Positions 8,971-17,946 are shown, counted from the stretch's first letter. The stretch: 34,909 nt of DNA from an uncultured Pseudomonadota bacterium (GCA_902761495.1 CACWKL010000006.1:1-34909), one strand, 5' to 3'. Notes: a model not told the origin generated them from the letters alone. Translations and numbers: made by a program.

Positions 8971-11067
8971 CTAGGCCATCAATTTTGCAAGCGAAGCCAA
9001 AAGCAAAATTGCGACAATATTCGTAATTTTGATCATAGGATTAATCGCTGGGCCAGCGGTGTCCTTGTAAGGATCTCCGACAGTGTCTCCGGTAACAGCT
9101 GCTTTGTGAGCATCCGATCCTTTTCCACCGAAATTTCCGTCTTCGATGTACTTTTTCGCGTTATCCCAAGCTCCACCTCCGGAAGTCATGGAAATAGCCA
9201 AGAACAGACCCGTCAAAATAGTTCCTAAAAGCATAGCTCCGACACTGATTAACCCGGCTTCGTGTCCGGCGACGATTCCGATTGCGAAGTATAGAACCAC
9301 AGGAGCTAATACCGGCAACAAAGATGGAAGAATCATTTCTTTGATCGCTTCTTGAGTTAGAATGTCGACCGCCGTTTTGTAATCCGGTTTCGCTTTTCCT
9401 GTCATAATTCCCTTGATGGTCTTGAACTGGCGGCGTACCTCCAGAACGATCGCTCCACCGGCTCTTCCGACAGCCATCATTCCGCATGCTCCGAAGAGAT
9501 AAGGCAACAGACCACCACAGATCAATCCGATAACTACATAAGGGTTACCCAGATCGAAGTGTACGTTCAAATTTTTGAAGTAGAATTCTACGTCCTGAGT
9601 GTAAGCAGAGAACAAAACCAAAGACGCCAAACCTGCGGATCCGATCGCATATCCCTTGGTGACGGCTTTTGTCGTGTTTCCGACAGCGTCCAGCTTGTCT
9701 GTAACGTTACGAATGCCTTCCGGAAGCCCCGACATTTCGGCGATGCCACCGGCATTATCCGTCACTGGACCATAAGCGTCTAAAGTAACGATAATTCCTG
9801 CCAAAGCAAGCATGGAAGTTGCAGAAATTGCAATTCCGTAAAGGCCTGCACTCATATATGAAACCAAAATTCCGGCACAAATTATCAAGGCAGGAACAGC
9901 CGTTGCTTCCATCGAGATGGCCAAACCCTGAATAATATTTGTTCCGTGTCCGGTCGTAGAAGCTTGCGCAATACTCTTAACAGGCCTGTAGGAGTAAGAT
10001 GTATAATACTCTGTGATAAACACCAAGAGCAAAGTAATAACCAATCCAACCAAGGCACAAACAAAAATGTCAGATCCAGTGAAAGCTAAACTTCCAATAT
10101 TGTAAACGGAACTCAGATCCCCAAGCATTTTCTTCGTAACCATGTAAATGAAAACGATAGAAAAAACAATGGTGGCAAACAATCCCTTATACAAAGCGTG
10201 CATGACTTTACCGCTCTTACCTAATTTTACGAAAAAGGTTCCCAGGATGGATCCCAGAATGCAAACTCCGGAAATCGCTAAAGGATACAGCATGAATAAA
10301 TTCTTCATAGAATCTGTAAAGAAAATTCCTGCTAAGACCATTGTTGCCGCGATGGTCACGACGTAGGTTTCAAATAAGTCGGCTGCCATACCGGCGCAGT
10401 CCCCGACATTGTCTCCCACGTTGTCCGCGATAACGGCAGGATTTCTCGGGTCATCTTCAGGAATTCCCGCTTCAACTTTTCCGACCAAATCGGCTCCGAC
10501 GTCAGCTCCTTTTGTAAAGATTCCTCCGCCGAGACGTGCGAAAATCGAAATCAAAGAAGCTCCGAATCCCATTGCGATCAGCGACTCAGAAATAAGTCTT
10601 TCATCGGACAAAAACGCTTTCAAATAGAAGAAGTAGAAGGAAACTCCCAATAATCCTAATCCTACAACTAAAAATCCGGTAACAGATCCCGATTTATAAG
10701 CGACTGACAATGCATAATTAATTCCTTTTTTGGCGGCCTCAGTAGTACGAACATTTGCTCTGACGGAAATGTTCATGCCGATATAACCGGCGATTCCCGA
10801 CAAAACTGCGCCCAGCACAAAACCCACAGCAGGATAAATTCCCATGAAGGAAGCGACAAGTGCGGCGATAATTACACCAACTATCGATATAGTTGTGTAC
10901 TGCCTATTTAAATATGCTGAAGCTCCACTCTGTATTGCTCCTGCAATCTCTTGCATTTTTGCATTTCCAGCGCTGAGTTTGAGCATATTCATGGTATTGA
11001 CCGCTCCGTATATCAGAGCGAGTACGCCCGATATCACAACGATACATTCAAAAGTACAACATTCCAT
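8971..11067 (-). CDS. hppA: Membrane-bound proton-translocating pyrophosphatase, K+-independent type
   Basis: The protein couples hydrolysis of pyrophosphate to H+ pumping across the inner membrane. It is a 698-residue, strongly hydrophobic, multi-helix protein. The signature acidic region spans about residues 189-235 ([35 protein letters not shown]). Lys467 in GNTTKA is the known marker of the K+-independent class; K+-dependent enzymes have Ala there. The C-terminal motif [18 protein letters not shown] is intact. The frame continues 11 codons upstream, but the ATG at 11067 has a GGAG element at ideal spacing, so I use it. It is monocistronic, with its own promoter and terminator. Confidence 0.97.
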   Translation of the reverse strand: MECCTFECIVVISGVLALIYGAVNTMNMLKLSAGNAKMQEIAGAIQSGASAYLNRQYTTISIVGVIIAALVASFMGIYPAVGFVLGAVLSGIAGYIGMNISVRANVRTTEAAKKGINYALSVAYKSGSVTGFLVVGLGLLGVSFYFFYLKAFLSDERLISESLIAMGFGASLISIFARLGGGIFTKGADVGADLVGKVEAGIPEDDPRNPAVIADNVGDNVGDCAGMAADLFETYVVTIAATMVLAGIFFTDSMKNLFMLYPLAISGVCILGSILGTFFVKLGKSGKVMHALYKGLFATIVFSIVFIYMVTKKMLGDLSSVYNIGSLAFTGSDIFVCALVGLVITLLLVFITEYYTSYSYRPVKSIAQASTTGHGTNIIQGLAISMEATAVPALIICAGILVSYMSAGLYGIAISATSMLALAGIIVTLDAYGPVTDNAGGIAEMSGLPEGIRNVTDKLDAVGNTTKAVTKGYAIGSAGLASLVLFSAYTQDVEFYFKNLNVHFDLGNPYVVIGLICGGLLPYLFGACGMMAVGRAGGAIVLEVRRQFKTIKGIMTGKAKPDYKTAVDILTQEAIKEMILPSLLPVLAPVVLYFAIGIVAGHEAGLISVGAMLLGTILTGLFLAISMTSGGGAWDNAKKYIEDGNFGGKGSDAHKAAVTGDTVGDPYKDTAGPAINPMIKITNIVAILLLASLAKLMA

Positions 11068-11102
11068 AAATACTCTCCAAATACATATAACCAAACGCAT
11101 GT

Positions 11103-11131
11103 ATTATCTCATAATACAGAATAAAATCCAA
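11103..11131 (-). promoter_or_regulatory. Possible hppA promoter overlapped by an inverted repeat
   Basis: On the minus strand, TTGGAT (11131-11126) is separated by 17 bases from GATAAT (11108-11103). The -10 matches 5 of 6 and the -35 only 3 of 6. A transcript would start near 11096, 29 bases before the ATG. A perfect 7-bp inverted repeat with a 3-base spacer (11101-11117) covers the -10. Confidence 0.35.
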
Positions 11132-11236
11132 TTTATAAAAATGAGAAAAGTATTTAAATCATGAATTATGAGATAAATTTTCAGAATGTTTTAACCTGTT
11201 TTGTTGTAAAATCTTTTGATTTGAAATTTTGTGATA

Positions 11237-11944
11237 ATGTCTGATTTTTTGAAAAAAATAAAAGATGCGTTGTTACCTCCGAGATGTATATGTTGTAAGG
11301 AATATGTCGAAAGAGTAGGGGTTTGTGATAATTGTTGGAAGGAAATCAAATGGATATCCGAACCCAAGTGCAAAATTTGCGGCCAGCCTATGGAGGATGA
11401 AAGTTGCAGATATTGCATTAGGGATGAGAACTTTTTTGACAGAGCGGTATCTGCCATGGTGTATGAGGGACTGGCTCGGCATTTGATTCTCAAATTCAAA
11501 GATGGTGAGGCTACTTTGTATGCACCGATTTTCGCTCAATGGCTCAATAGAATAGTTCAGGATTTTTGGGGCGAAGTTGATTTTCTTGTGCCCGTTCCGA
11601 TAAGTCTGAAACGCAGATTTAAAAGGAAATATAATCAAACAGAGTTGCTGTGTATCGAATTGCAGAAATTGTCGGGCTTGAATTATGTTCCTGAAATTCT
11701 GAAAAAGTCGAAAGAAACGGCCATGCAAAAATCTCTCAACAAAGAAAGACGGAGAATAAATTTAAGAAAAAGCTTCTCTGTAAATGAAAAAATTTCAGTT
11801 AAAGATAAAGTCGTTTTGTTAGTGGATGATGTTATCACGACTGGTGCAACCGCCAATGCCTGTGCTGAGTTATTGAAAAAAGCAGGGGCTTCCAAGGTAT
11901 ATGTAGCTACTATGGCCAGGGTAATTCTAAAAAATACGATATGA
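11237..11944 (+). CDS. comF: ComF family phosphoribosyltransferase-like protein
   Basis: ComF proteins are cytoplasmic PRTase-fold proteins linked to DNA uptake/competence or to phosphoribosyl metabolism. This one (235 residues) has the N-terminal zinc-finger-like cysteines: CICC at 17-20, CDNC at 30-33, CKIC at 45-48 and CRYC at 57-60. The PRPP-binding loop VLLVDDVITTGATANA lies in the C-terminal third. VPVPISLKRRFKRKYNQTE is the usual ComF segment. A GTG two codons upstream (11231) is an alternative start, and neither has a clear Shine-Dalgarno. It converges with the lipoprotein gene, 10 bases apart. No other competence genes are in this window. Confidence 0.93.
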   Translation: MSDFLKKIKDALLPPRCICCKEYVERVGVCDNCWKEIKWISEPKCKICGQPMEDESCRYCIRDENFFDRAVSAMVYEGLARHLILKFKDGEATLYAPIFAQWLNRIVQDFWGEVDFLVPVPISLKRRFKRKYNQTELLCIELQKLSGLNYVPEILKKSKETAMQKSLNKERRRINLRKSFSVNEKISVKDKVVLLVDDVITTGATANACAELLKKAGASKVYVATMARVILKNTI

Positions 11945-11954
11945 AATTCACAGA

Positions 11955-12302
11955 CTATTTATTGAAAGGACTTTCTATACACGGTTTATAATCGCAAGAG
12001 CAAACTCCTCCGCGTACCAAATCTTGCATATCTTTTACAGATTCTTGTATTGTGTCATTCCCATATATAAGGACATCAGCATATGAATCAAACTTGTTCG
12101 CGAGTCCATTCAATTTTAATGACTTTAATCGATATGATATGCCCCGAGTTTCCGAAATCAGGGTCGAGACATCTTCAGACACATGCCCCATAAAATGACT
12201 TCTTATTTTTTCCGCGTGATTCCGTGCATCTCTCAATGTAGTTAGTTCCTCATTGCTGCAACAAGCCGTCACAATTAGGAATATTCCCAACAACTTTTTC
12301 AT
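11955..12302 (-). CDS. Small putative lipoprotein, function unknown
   Basis: This 115-residue protein has a lipoprotein signal peptide, MKKLLGIFLIVTAC, with lipobox VTAC and Cys14 as the predicted lipidated residue. The mature part is mostly helical (TLRDARNHAEKIRSHFM, MKDLVRG-like amphipathic stretches) and ends in a short Cys-containing tail (CSCDYKPC). I do not recognise the family. The ATG at 12302 is chosen because GGGAG sits five bases upstream. An in-frame GTG four codons earlier overlaps that element. It is encoded convergently with comF. Confidence 0.7.
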   Translation of the reverse strand: MKKLLGIFLIVTACCSNEELTTLRDARNHAEKIRSHFMGHVSEDVSTLISETRGISYRLKSLKLNGLANKFDSYADVLIYGNDTIQESVKDMQDLVRGGVCSCDYKPCIESPFNK

Positions 12303-12395
12303 AAAAACTCCCACTATCTACTATCAAATTATCATCAAAAATTTTAAAAAAGATTAATTCCTGAATTTTTTTTAGCGTTTGTGTGCTCTTTTTTA

Positions 12396-12401
12396 TATAA
12401 T
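12396..12401 (+). promoter_or_regulatory. -10 element upstream of the PotG-like gene
   Basis: A perfect TATAAT lies 40 bases before the ATG at 12442. The region 17-18 bases upstream (around 12372) has only a poor -35 match (TTAGCG). A GGAAG ribosome-binding site precedes the start codon. Confidence 0.35.
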
Positions 12402-12441
12402 GAGGGGCGTCATGAAAAATATCTGAGTTGATGAAAGGAAG

Positions 12442-13596
12442 ATGACGACGGTGCAACCAAACCAGAAAAGCAGATTGAATAATCCAGAACCTTGGCAAGA
12501 TCCGAAGATTAAGCCGTATGTTAGTATCAAAAATCTTACGAAAACTTTCGGAGAAAAGGTTGCGGTCAATGATGTATCACTTTCCATATATAAGGGCGAG
12601 CTTTTTTCTTTACTTGGTCATTCCGGATGCGGAAAAACAACTTTGTTGAGAATGTTGGCGGGTTTCGAGTCACCGACTTCGGGAAAAATTTTCATCGACG
12701 GAGTGGATATGACTGACACCCCGGCCTATAAGCGTCCTGTAAGCATGGTTTTTCAATCTTATGCTTTGTTTCCGCATATGTCGGTGGAGCAAAATATTGC
12801 CTTCGGATTGATTCAGGAGGGAATGAACAAAAGTGAAATCCAAGATAGGGTCAATTCATATTTAAAGCTGGTTCAGATGAGCGGATACGAGAAACGACGG
12901 CCGCATCAGCTTTCGGGTGGTGAAAGGCAGCGAGTTGCTTTGGCGAGAAGTCTTGTGAAACAGCCGAAATTGGTCTTGTTGGATGAGCCTTTGGCTGCGT
13001 TGGATAAAAAATTGAGAGAAAGAACCCAGCTGGAATTGGTGAATATTCAAGAAAAAGTCGGAGTTACGTTCGTAATGGTTTCGCACGACCAGGAAGAGGC
13101 GATGACCATGTCTACTCGTATCGGTGTTATGAATGAAGGGCGTATATTTCAAGTGGGGGAACCGACGGAGGTTTACGAATATCCGAATTCACGGTATGTG
13201 GCGAATTTTATTGGGTCGGTGAATTTGTTCGAAGGATTAATAATCGAAGAAAAATCCGATCACGTAATTGTAAAATCCACAATGTTGGAAAAGAATCTCT
13301 ATGTGAATCATTCTGCTTCAGTGCCTGTGGGAGCACAGATCTGTGTAGCTATTCGGCCTGAAAAAGTCATGTTATCTTTAGATGAGCCGAAAGGAGAATA
13401 CAACTGGACGAGCGGAATTGTCCAAGATATAGCCTATTTGGGAGATGTTTCGATATATTATGTGAAATTGACATCTGGGGCTGTTGTTTTGGCAACAGTT
13501 GCAAATTTGGTTCGAGCTGCTGAAAGACCTATACAGTGGGATGATCAGGTTTATTTGCACTGGAAATCTGAGAGTGGTATAGTCCTAGCAGTGTAA
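12442..13596 (+). CDS. potG: PotG-like polyamine ABC transporter ATP-binding protein
   Basis: This is the cytoplasmic ATPase subunit of a spermidine/putrescine-type importer. The 384-residue chain follows E. coli PotG closely along its length as I remember it. Walker A is GHSGCGKTT (59-67), the Q-loop is in MVFQSYALFPHM, the signature is LSGGERQR, Walker B is LVLLDEPLAALD, and the switch His is in MVSHDQEEAM. The C-terminal TOBE-like regulatory part includes VAIRPEKVML and IAYLGDVSIYYVKL. Normally potG sits with potF, potH and potI, but neither a binding protein nor permeases lie beside it here. It must use permeases encoded elsewhere or has been separated from them. Confidence 0.92.
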   Translation: MTTVQPNQKSRLNNPEPWQDPKIKPYVSIKNLTKTFGEKVAVNDVSLSIYKGELFSLLGHSGCGKTTLLRMLAGFESPTSGKIFIDGVDMTDTPAYKRPVSMVFQSYALFPHMSVEQNIAFGLIQEGMNKSEIQDRVNSYLKLVQMSGYEKRRPHQLSGGERQRVALARSLVKQPKLVLLDEPLAALDKKLRERTQLELVNIQEKVGVTFVMVSHDQEEAMTMSTRIGVMNEGRIFQVGEPTEVYEYPNSRYVANFIGSVNLFEGLIIEEKSDHVIVKSTMLEKNLYVNHSASVPVGAQICVAIRPEKVMLSLDEPKGEYNWTSGIVQDIAYLGDVSIYYVKLTSGAVVLATVANLVRAAERPIQWDDQVYLHWKSESGIVLAV

Positions 13597-13723
13597 CTCC
13601 TGCGGAATAGCCCTGATAATATGGTCTCGGCAGTGCGGATTTGAGTAAAAGTTCCATAAAATAATTGAAAAATTGTATATTTGTTTGATTTTTTCCTGTT
13701 GGGGGTGTACGATAATATACGAT

Positions 13724-13729
13724 TATAAT
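13724..13729 (+). promoter_or_regulatory. -10 element of the phasin gene
   Basis: A perfect TATAAT sits 17 bases before the ATG at 13747, with AAGGAG in between, giving a very short leader. The best -35-like sequence is TTGGGG 19 bases upstream, which is poor. TACGAT occurs twice in the spacer, in tandem. Confidence 0.4.
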
Positions 13730-13746
13730 GCATTAAGGAGAAAGTT

Positions 13747-14166
13747 ATGGGTACACCAAATAACAGTGGAGCAAGTGAGAAAGCAGGGACAACAACGTTT
13801 CCGAATTTTAAGATGCCGAATATTGATATGAATGCAATAATGGAATCTTACAAAAAAAATTTGGAGGTTTTGGGTTTGATTAACAAAATGTCAATTGAGG
13901 TATGCAACGGTATCACAAAGTTGCAGTCTGCATTTATCAAGCAAATGATGACCGACATGGGATCCGTTTGGGAAAAGGCCAATAAACCTTCGGACATGAT
14001 GACGAAGTTCAATGAAGTTACTCGCGATACTGTTGAAAAAGCAATCGGAAACAGTAAGCAGATTTCCGAAATGATAGTTTCAACAAATAAAGAGTTGTCA
14101 GCTGCTATCACCAAGAGAGTGAAAGATTGTGTTGAAGAAGCTAAGAATATAGTAAATAAGAAATAA
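13747..14166 (+). CDS. Phasin family protein
   Basis: Phasins coat polyhydroxyalkanoate granules; related proteins also occur in bacteria without obvious granules. The 139-residue protein has a disordered, Pro/Gly/Thr-rich start. A long amphipathic helical region from about residue 26 (DMNAIMESYKKNLEVLGLIN) to the end then fits the phasin-2 family pattern. There is no signal peptide. A strong AAGGAG site, a TATAAT -10 and a terminator make it a well-defined single-gene unit, typical of an abundant protein. A 3-hydroxybutyryl-CoA dehydrogenase gene at 28480 is consistent with, but does not prove, storage-polymer metabolism. No phaC synthase is in the window. Confidence 0.82.
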   Translation: MGTPNNSGASEKAGTTTFPNFKMPNIDMNAIMESYKKNLEVLGLINKMSIEVCNGITKLQSAFIKQMMTDMGSVWEKANKPSDMMTKFNEVTRDTVEKAIGNSKQISEMIVSTNKELSAAITKRVKDCVEEAKNIVNKK

Positions 14167-14189
14167 TCATTGAATAAGATCTTATTTGG

Positions 14190-14217
14190 AGCGTCGAGGT
14201 TTACTCGGCGCTTTTTG
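14190..14217 (+). terminator. Rho-independent terminator after the phasin gene
   Basis: A 9-bp stem AGCGTCGAG/CTCGGCGCT (one G-U pair) with loop GTTTA is followed by TTTTTG. It lies 24 bases after the phasin stop codon. Confidence 0.9.
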
Positions 14218-14229
14218 TATTTACATAAC

Positions 14230-14273
14230 CTTGAAAACTTCAGCTTTCAAGATAACGAAATTTACTGTATACT
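14230..14273 (+). promoter_or_regulatory. Possible yidC promoter with overlapping inverted repeat
   Basis: TATACT at 14268-14273 could be a -10 with TTTCAA at 14245-14250 as a weak -35 (17-base spacing). An inverted repeat CTTGAAA-N8-TTTCAAG (14230-14251) covers the -35 position, a usual place for an operator. Confidence 0.3.
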
Positions 14274-14301
14274 CAAAAAGTTTCTTTAGTTGGGAGTTTA
14301 T

Positions 14302-16020
14302 ATGCAGGAAGATCAGGAACAAAAACGCAATGTTATGCTGTTTTTCGCGATTTCGCTAATTGTTATGCTTGGGTATCCTTATGTTTTTAAGTCTTCGACA
14401 CCGGTACAAGTTAGTGATCTGAATAATCAGAGTCAGGAAATATCAACAATTTCTTCTAAGGCTCAAAGTTCTGACACAAGATTGGCGTCCAAGAGAGAGA
14501 ACACCGTTCCGCAGGCGGAAGTAAAAACGATTGAAATTCGCGCTCCGAGAATTTCCGGAACCATTTCAACTAAAGGGTTGAAATTCAGTGATGTTAATTT
14601 AAATGATTATACTCAGGAGTATGATAATCAGGATAAAGTTTCAATTTTCGGAAAAGAAAATTATTTTGCTGCTTCCGGCTGGAAATCGGATGATAAATCG
14701 CTGATTTTGCCTGATGAAAATTCGTGTTGGGAGACAGACAGTACTAAATTAACTCCCGAGTCGCCGATTACTCTGACCTGGGATAACGGTTCAGGATTGA
14801 TCTTCACGAAAAAAATCTCCGTTGATGAAAATTTTGTATTCACAATCACCGATGAAGTGAAAAACAACGGTGCTGAGGCTGTTCGGGTAAAAAATACCAC
14901 TTTGATTTATCGTGAAGTGGGTAAGGACAAGTCCGAATCCATAGGGTTTTACCATGGTCCTATCGGATATTTCGACGGAAAATTACGTGAAGTCGGATAT
15001 GAGGACATCGATAAGGAAAAGGAAATATCGTACAAGTCCAAAGGCGGATGGTTCGGTATTACCGATAAGTACTGGCTGGTATCTTTCATTCCCGAGCACA
15101 ATTCTTCTTATTCCGTAAATTACAAGTCGTTGGGGAAAGGCAATTACGCAATCGAAAGCAGTGAGGATTGGTCGGTTGTGAATCCATCTTCGAAATTTTC
15201 GAAAGATTATCATCTGTTTATAGGAGCGAAAGAGATAAACACCCTCGACATGTATGAGGAGAAGTTGAATGTGCCGCATTTGGATTTGGTCATCGATTTC
15301 GGATATCTCTACATTCTCACGAAGCCTCTGCTGTACGCGATGTCCTACGTCAAGGGGTTGGTTGGAAATATGGGGTTCGGGATTCTTCTGATAACTTTGT
15401 TGCTGAAGCTGCTTCTGTTCCCGCTCGCCAATAGAGCTTATCGTTCCATGAACAGAATGAAGACGATCCAGCCGAAGATCAAAGCTCTGCAGACCAAGTA
15501 TGCGGGTGATCAGATGAAATTGGGGCAGGCGGTTTCCGAACTCTACAAAAAGGAGAAGGTAAATCCGTTGGGCGGATGTTTGCCGATGTTCCTTCAATGG
15601 CCGATTTTGTTTGCGCTGTACAAAGTGTTGTACATTTCGATCGAAATGAGGCAAGCTCCTTTCATTTGGTGGATTCACGACTTGTCAGTAGCTGATCCGT
15701 GGTCGATTTTAAATCTGGGCGGACTGATTCCCGTCACTTTGCCGGGCTTTCTGCAGATCGGAATTTGGCCGTTGTTGATGGGATTGTCTATGTGGATTCA
15801 GCAAAAGATGGGGCCGGCTCCTGCGGATCCTTCTCAGGCGAAAATGATGATGATAATGCCGATAATGTTTACGTTGATGTTCTCGCGTCTGCCGTCTGGA
15901 TTGATTATTTACTGGACTTTCAGCAATTTGTTCGCGATCGTGCAACAGTACGTGATCAGAAAGGTTGATGAGAAAAACGCTTTGGCGAAATCTGAGGTAA
16001 AATCCGGGGCGAAAAGTTGA
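14302..16020 (+). CDS. yidC: Membrane protein insertase YidC
   Basis: YidC inserts and folds inner-membrane proteins, alone or with SecYEG. The 572-residue protein has an N-terminal transmembrane helix (about 12-28). A large periplasmic beta domain follows (to about residue 340), then the conserved insertase core with FPLANRAYRSMNRMKTIQPK, EKVNPLGGCLPMFLQWPI and MPIMFTLMFSRLPSGLIIYW. The family's hydrophilic-groove Arg (R366 in E. coli) is replaced by Lys369 in LLLKLLLFPL, which keeps the positive charge. The start at 14302 has GGGAG six bases upstream; a TTG four codons earlier is not needed. Its stop overlaps the engB start, a typical alphaproteobacterial order. Confidence 0.97.
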   Translation: MQEDQEQKRNVMLFFAISLIVMLGYPYVFKSSTPVQVSDLNNQSQEISTISSKAQSSDTRLASKRENTVPQAEVKTIEIRAPRISGTISTKGLKFSDVNLNDYTQEYDNQDKVSIFGKENYFAASGWKSDDKSLILPDENSCWETDSTKLTPESPITLTWDNGSGLIFTKKISVDENFVFTITDEVKNNGAEAVRVKNTTLIYREVGKDKSESIGFYHGPIGYFDGKLREVGYEDIDKEKEISYKSKGGWFGITDKYWLVSFIPEHNSSYSVNYKSLGKGNYAIESSEDWSVVNPSSKFSKDYHLFIGAKEINTLDMYEEKLNVPHLDLVIDFGYLYILTKPLLYAMSYVKGLVGNMGFGILLITLLLKLLLFPLANRAYRSMNRMKTIQPKIKALQTKYAGDQMKLGQAVSELYKKEKVNPLGGCLPMFLQWPILFALYKVLYISIEMRQAPFIWWIHDLSVADPWSILNLGGLIPVTLPGFLQIGIWPLLMGLSMWIQQKMGPAPADPSQAKMMMIMPIMFTLMFSRLPSGLIIYWTFSNLFAIVQQYVIRKVDEKNALAKSEVKSGAKS

Positions 16021-16613
16021 GTTCCATAAATTCGCTGTTCAGCTCCGAGTGCAAATTTTTGGCGGGAGCTGCGACATTTTTTCAGATTCCCTTTCTGAAA
16101 TTTCCCGAGGTAGCTTTCGTCGGAAGATCAAATGTCGGAAAGTCATCTCTGATAAATTCTCTAACGGGGAAAAATACCGCTCGGGTGTCCAAAACCCCCG
16201 GGCGTACCCAGCAGATCAATTTTTTTTCGTTGGGAAATAAAATTTCGCTGGTCGATCTTCCCGGATACGGATACGCCGCCGTTTCCAAGCAGACTCGCAT
16301 GCAGTGGGACGAACTCATCCTTGGCTACTTGCGATATCGAAAAAATTTGCGGAGAATTTTTTTGCTGATCGACTCAAAACTGGGTATAAAGCAGAATGAC
16401 GCCGAGATCATGGAAATATTCGATTCTCTCGGGCTGGTGTATCAAATAGTCTTGACAAAATCGGACAAAAAATCGGCAGGAGTGGAGGATTCCGTTTCCC
16501 AAATTCTTCAATTTCATCCGTCGGCTTTTCCGAAAATTATTTCCACCAGTTCCAAGAAAGGCGAGGGGATAAAGCCGCTGCAGGCGGAGATTTTTCAGAT
16601 AATTTGTCAATAA
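16017..16613 (+). CDS. engB: Ribosome biogenesis GTPase EngB (YihA/YsxC)
   Basis: EngB is an essential GTPase involved in large ribosomal subunit assembly. The 198-residue chain has all G motifs: G1 GRSNVGKSS (36-44), G3 DLPGYG (80-85), G4 TKSD and G5 STSSKKGEG. The switch-I region TPGRTQQINFF is typical of the family. The start is a TTG whose last two bases form part of the yidC stop (TTGA overlap), so translation is probably coupled to yidC. The only other option would be an internal start that would lose the conserved N-terminal strand. A signal-free, cytoplasmic protein. Confidence 0.96.
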   Translation: MSSINSLFSSECKFLAGAATFFQIPFLKFPEVAFVGRSNVGKSSLINSLTGKNTARVSKTPGRTQQINFFSLGNKISLVDLPGYGYAAVSKQTRMQWDELILGYLRYRKNLRRIFLLIDSKLGIKQNDAEIMEIFDSLGLVYQIVLTKSDKKSAGVEDSVSQILQFHPSAFPKIISTSSKKGEGIKPLQAEIFQIICQ

Positions 16614-16714
16614 ATTTTTATATAAATTTCAAAAATTAATCAATTTTTTACGGCAATTAATCTTTTCTTAACTTTTCCAACTTATAATTAACTTATTGAG
16701 TAGGAGATTACGAA

Positions 16715-17878
16715 ATGAAAAAAATAATATCAGCAATGGCGATGGTTTGCTTGTCTTTCAGCTGTTTCGCGGAATTTGTAAAAGTCGCCGACAATGAATA
16801 CGTGCTGCAGCATGTAAAAGCATCCAAAGATCTCGGGACCTACAACATTGGTATAGGAAGACCAGTAGCGGCCGTCGATGCGGTTTACACTCCGACTCAT
16901 ATATTTACCTATCCCGACGGAACTCCCTCTCTATTCCGAAATATTCAGAGAATAGAATACACCGAGAGCAAAGTTACTTTTTATAAAGACATCAAAAGCA
17001 GAAAATGTTGCATCGACATATACGACGATGGAAAAAATCCAAATAAATGTCGAATTATCGGTGTAAATGGTCACAATATCACTGGAAAGGGCAATAATAA
17101 TTTTGAAGTTTATGATGTTGCAGAAGAAGCCAACAGTTTTACCGACAGCAAACAACGGTTGATCTATGTAGACCATTCTGGTTTGTATATTGTAGAAAAA
17201 GATAAAAATGCTGTCGAAGATATTTCCAAAAATTATATCCCGAACGGAAAATTCGACTTTAAAGGGGAAATTATCAAAATTTCAGCAATTGACGGAAAAC
17301 GCGAAATGTTAGGATTCGATAAAAACAAGAAAGCAATATTCGCATTTAACTGTCCGAGTGATATGCCTGTATCTTTTGGAATAGAAGCTACTCCTTTCAT
17401 GAAGCAGATTGAAAAGATAACGGGCGTGAAATTAGTCACTCCTCCTCCAAGTAAAGAGGTTGCCTTGGAACGTATGGCTGAAATATTGGATATTGTTCCT
17501 GTAGAATTGCTTGTTTTTGACGATGGAATGGTGAAACTAGCAAACAAAGTGAAAATAATCTCAAGTACTGCACTTCCGAGCTTTGGCATGGGAACGAAGT
17601 GGTCGAGTACTGAAGCCCCGAAATTTAGATTTGATAGCTCTACAAGTGGTACTACAACTACAACACCCAATGTGAGCGACATTACGAAGAACTTTGGTAG
17701 TGATGTTTTGGCAGATAACCCCCTCATTGATAAGCTAAAGGGAATTATCGATATATCGGCGAAGAAAACCGCAATCACTGAGGAAATGTTCGAAAAAGTA
17801 CGCAATTACAAATTCGACACCTCGCCCGAAGCTCAACAGCGCCGCAGAGAAATTGCCTTAAAACCGTGGGATGAATAA
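16715..17878 (+). CDS. Secreted protein of unknown function
   Basis: This 387-residue protein has a clear Sec signal peptide (MKKIISAMAMVCLSFSCFA, cleavage about residue 19). Family not recognised. The N-terminal half looks beta-rich with repeated turns (IGVNGHNITGKGNN, GLYIVEKDKNAVED). The middle has a helical stretch ending in TGVKLVTPPPSKEVALERM. A Ser/Thr-rich linker (about residues 309-318) leads to a charged helical C terminus. AGGAG precedes the ATG, a TATAAT lies at 16684-16689, and a strong terminator follows, so it is an expressed single-gene unit. A lineage-specific envelope or exported protein is the most I can say. Confidence 0.75.
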   Translation: MKKIISAMAMVCLSFSCFAEFVKVADNEYVLQHVKASKDLGTYNIGIGRPVAAVDAVYTPTHIFTYPDGTPSLFRNIQRIEYTESKVTFYKDIKSRKCCIDIYDDGKNPNKCRIIGVNGHNITGKGNNNFEVYDVAEEANSFTDSKQRLIYVDHSGLYIVEKDKNAVEDISKNYIPNGKFDFKGEIIKISAIDGKREMLGFDKNKKAIFAFNCPSDMPVSFGIEATPFMKQIEKITGVKLVTPPPSKEVALERMAEILDIVPVELLVFDDGMVKLANKVKIISSTALPSFGMGTKWSSTEAPKFRFDSSTSGTTTTTPNVSDITKNFGSDVLADNPLIDKLKGIIDISAKKTAITEEMFEKVRNYKFDTSPEAQQRRREIALKPWDE

Positions 17879-17903
17879 AAGTTTTCTCTGTTTTTCTATC
17901 AAT

Positions 17904-17930
17904 GCGCAGAGTCTTCGGGCTCTGCGTTTT
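17904..17930 (+). terminator. Rho-independent terminator (UUCG tetraloop)
   Basis: A 9-bp stem CGCAGAGTC/GGCTCTGCG closed by TTCG is followed by TTTT. It lies between the secreted-protein gene and the convergent tyrS. The minus strand lacks a T-run after the stem, so it acts mainly for the plus-strand gene. Confidence 0.88.
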
Positions 17931-17946
17931 AGTTATTCGAAACCTT

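Noticed and set aside
13597-13746. Remnant of a potH-type permease gene after potG
   Set aside because: None of the three forward frames shows permease-like residues; the region looks like a leader/promoter.
14983-15678. 231-codon minus-strand frame opposite yidC
   Set aside because: Composition (many His/Arg/Gln) is typical of an antisense shadow, and the plus strand encodes the unmistakable YidC core.
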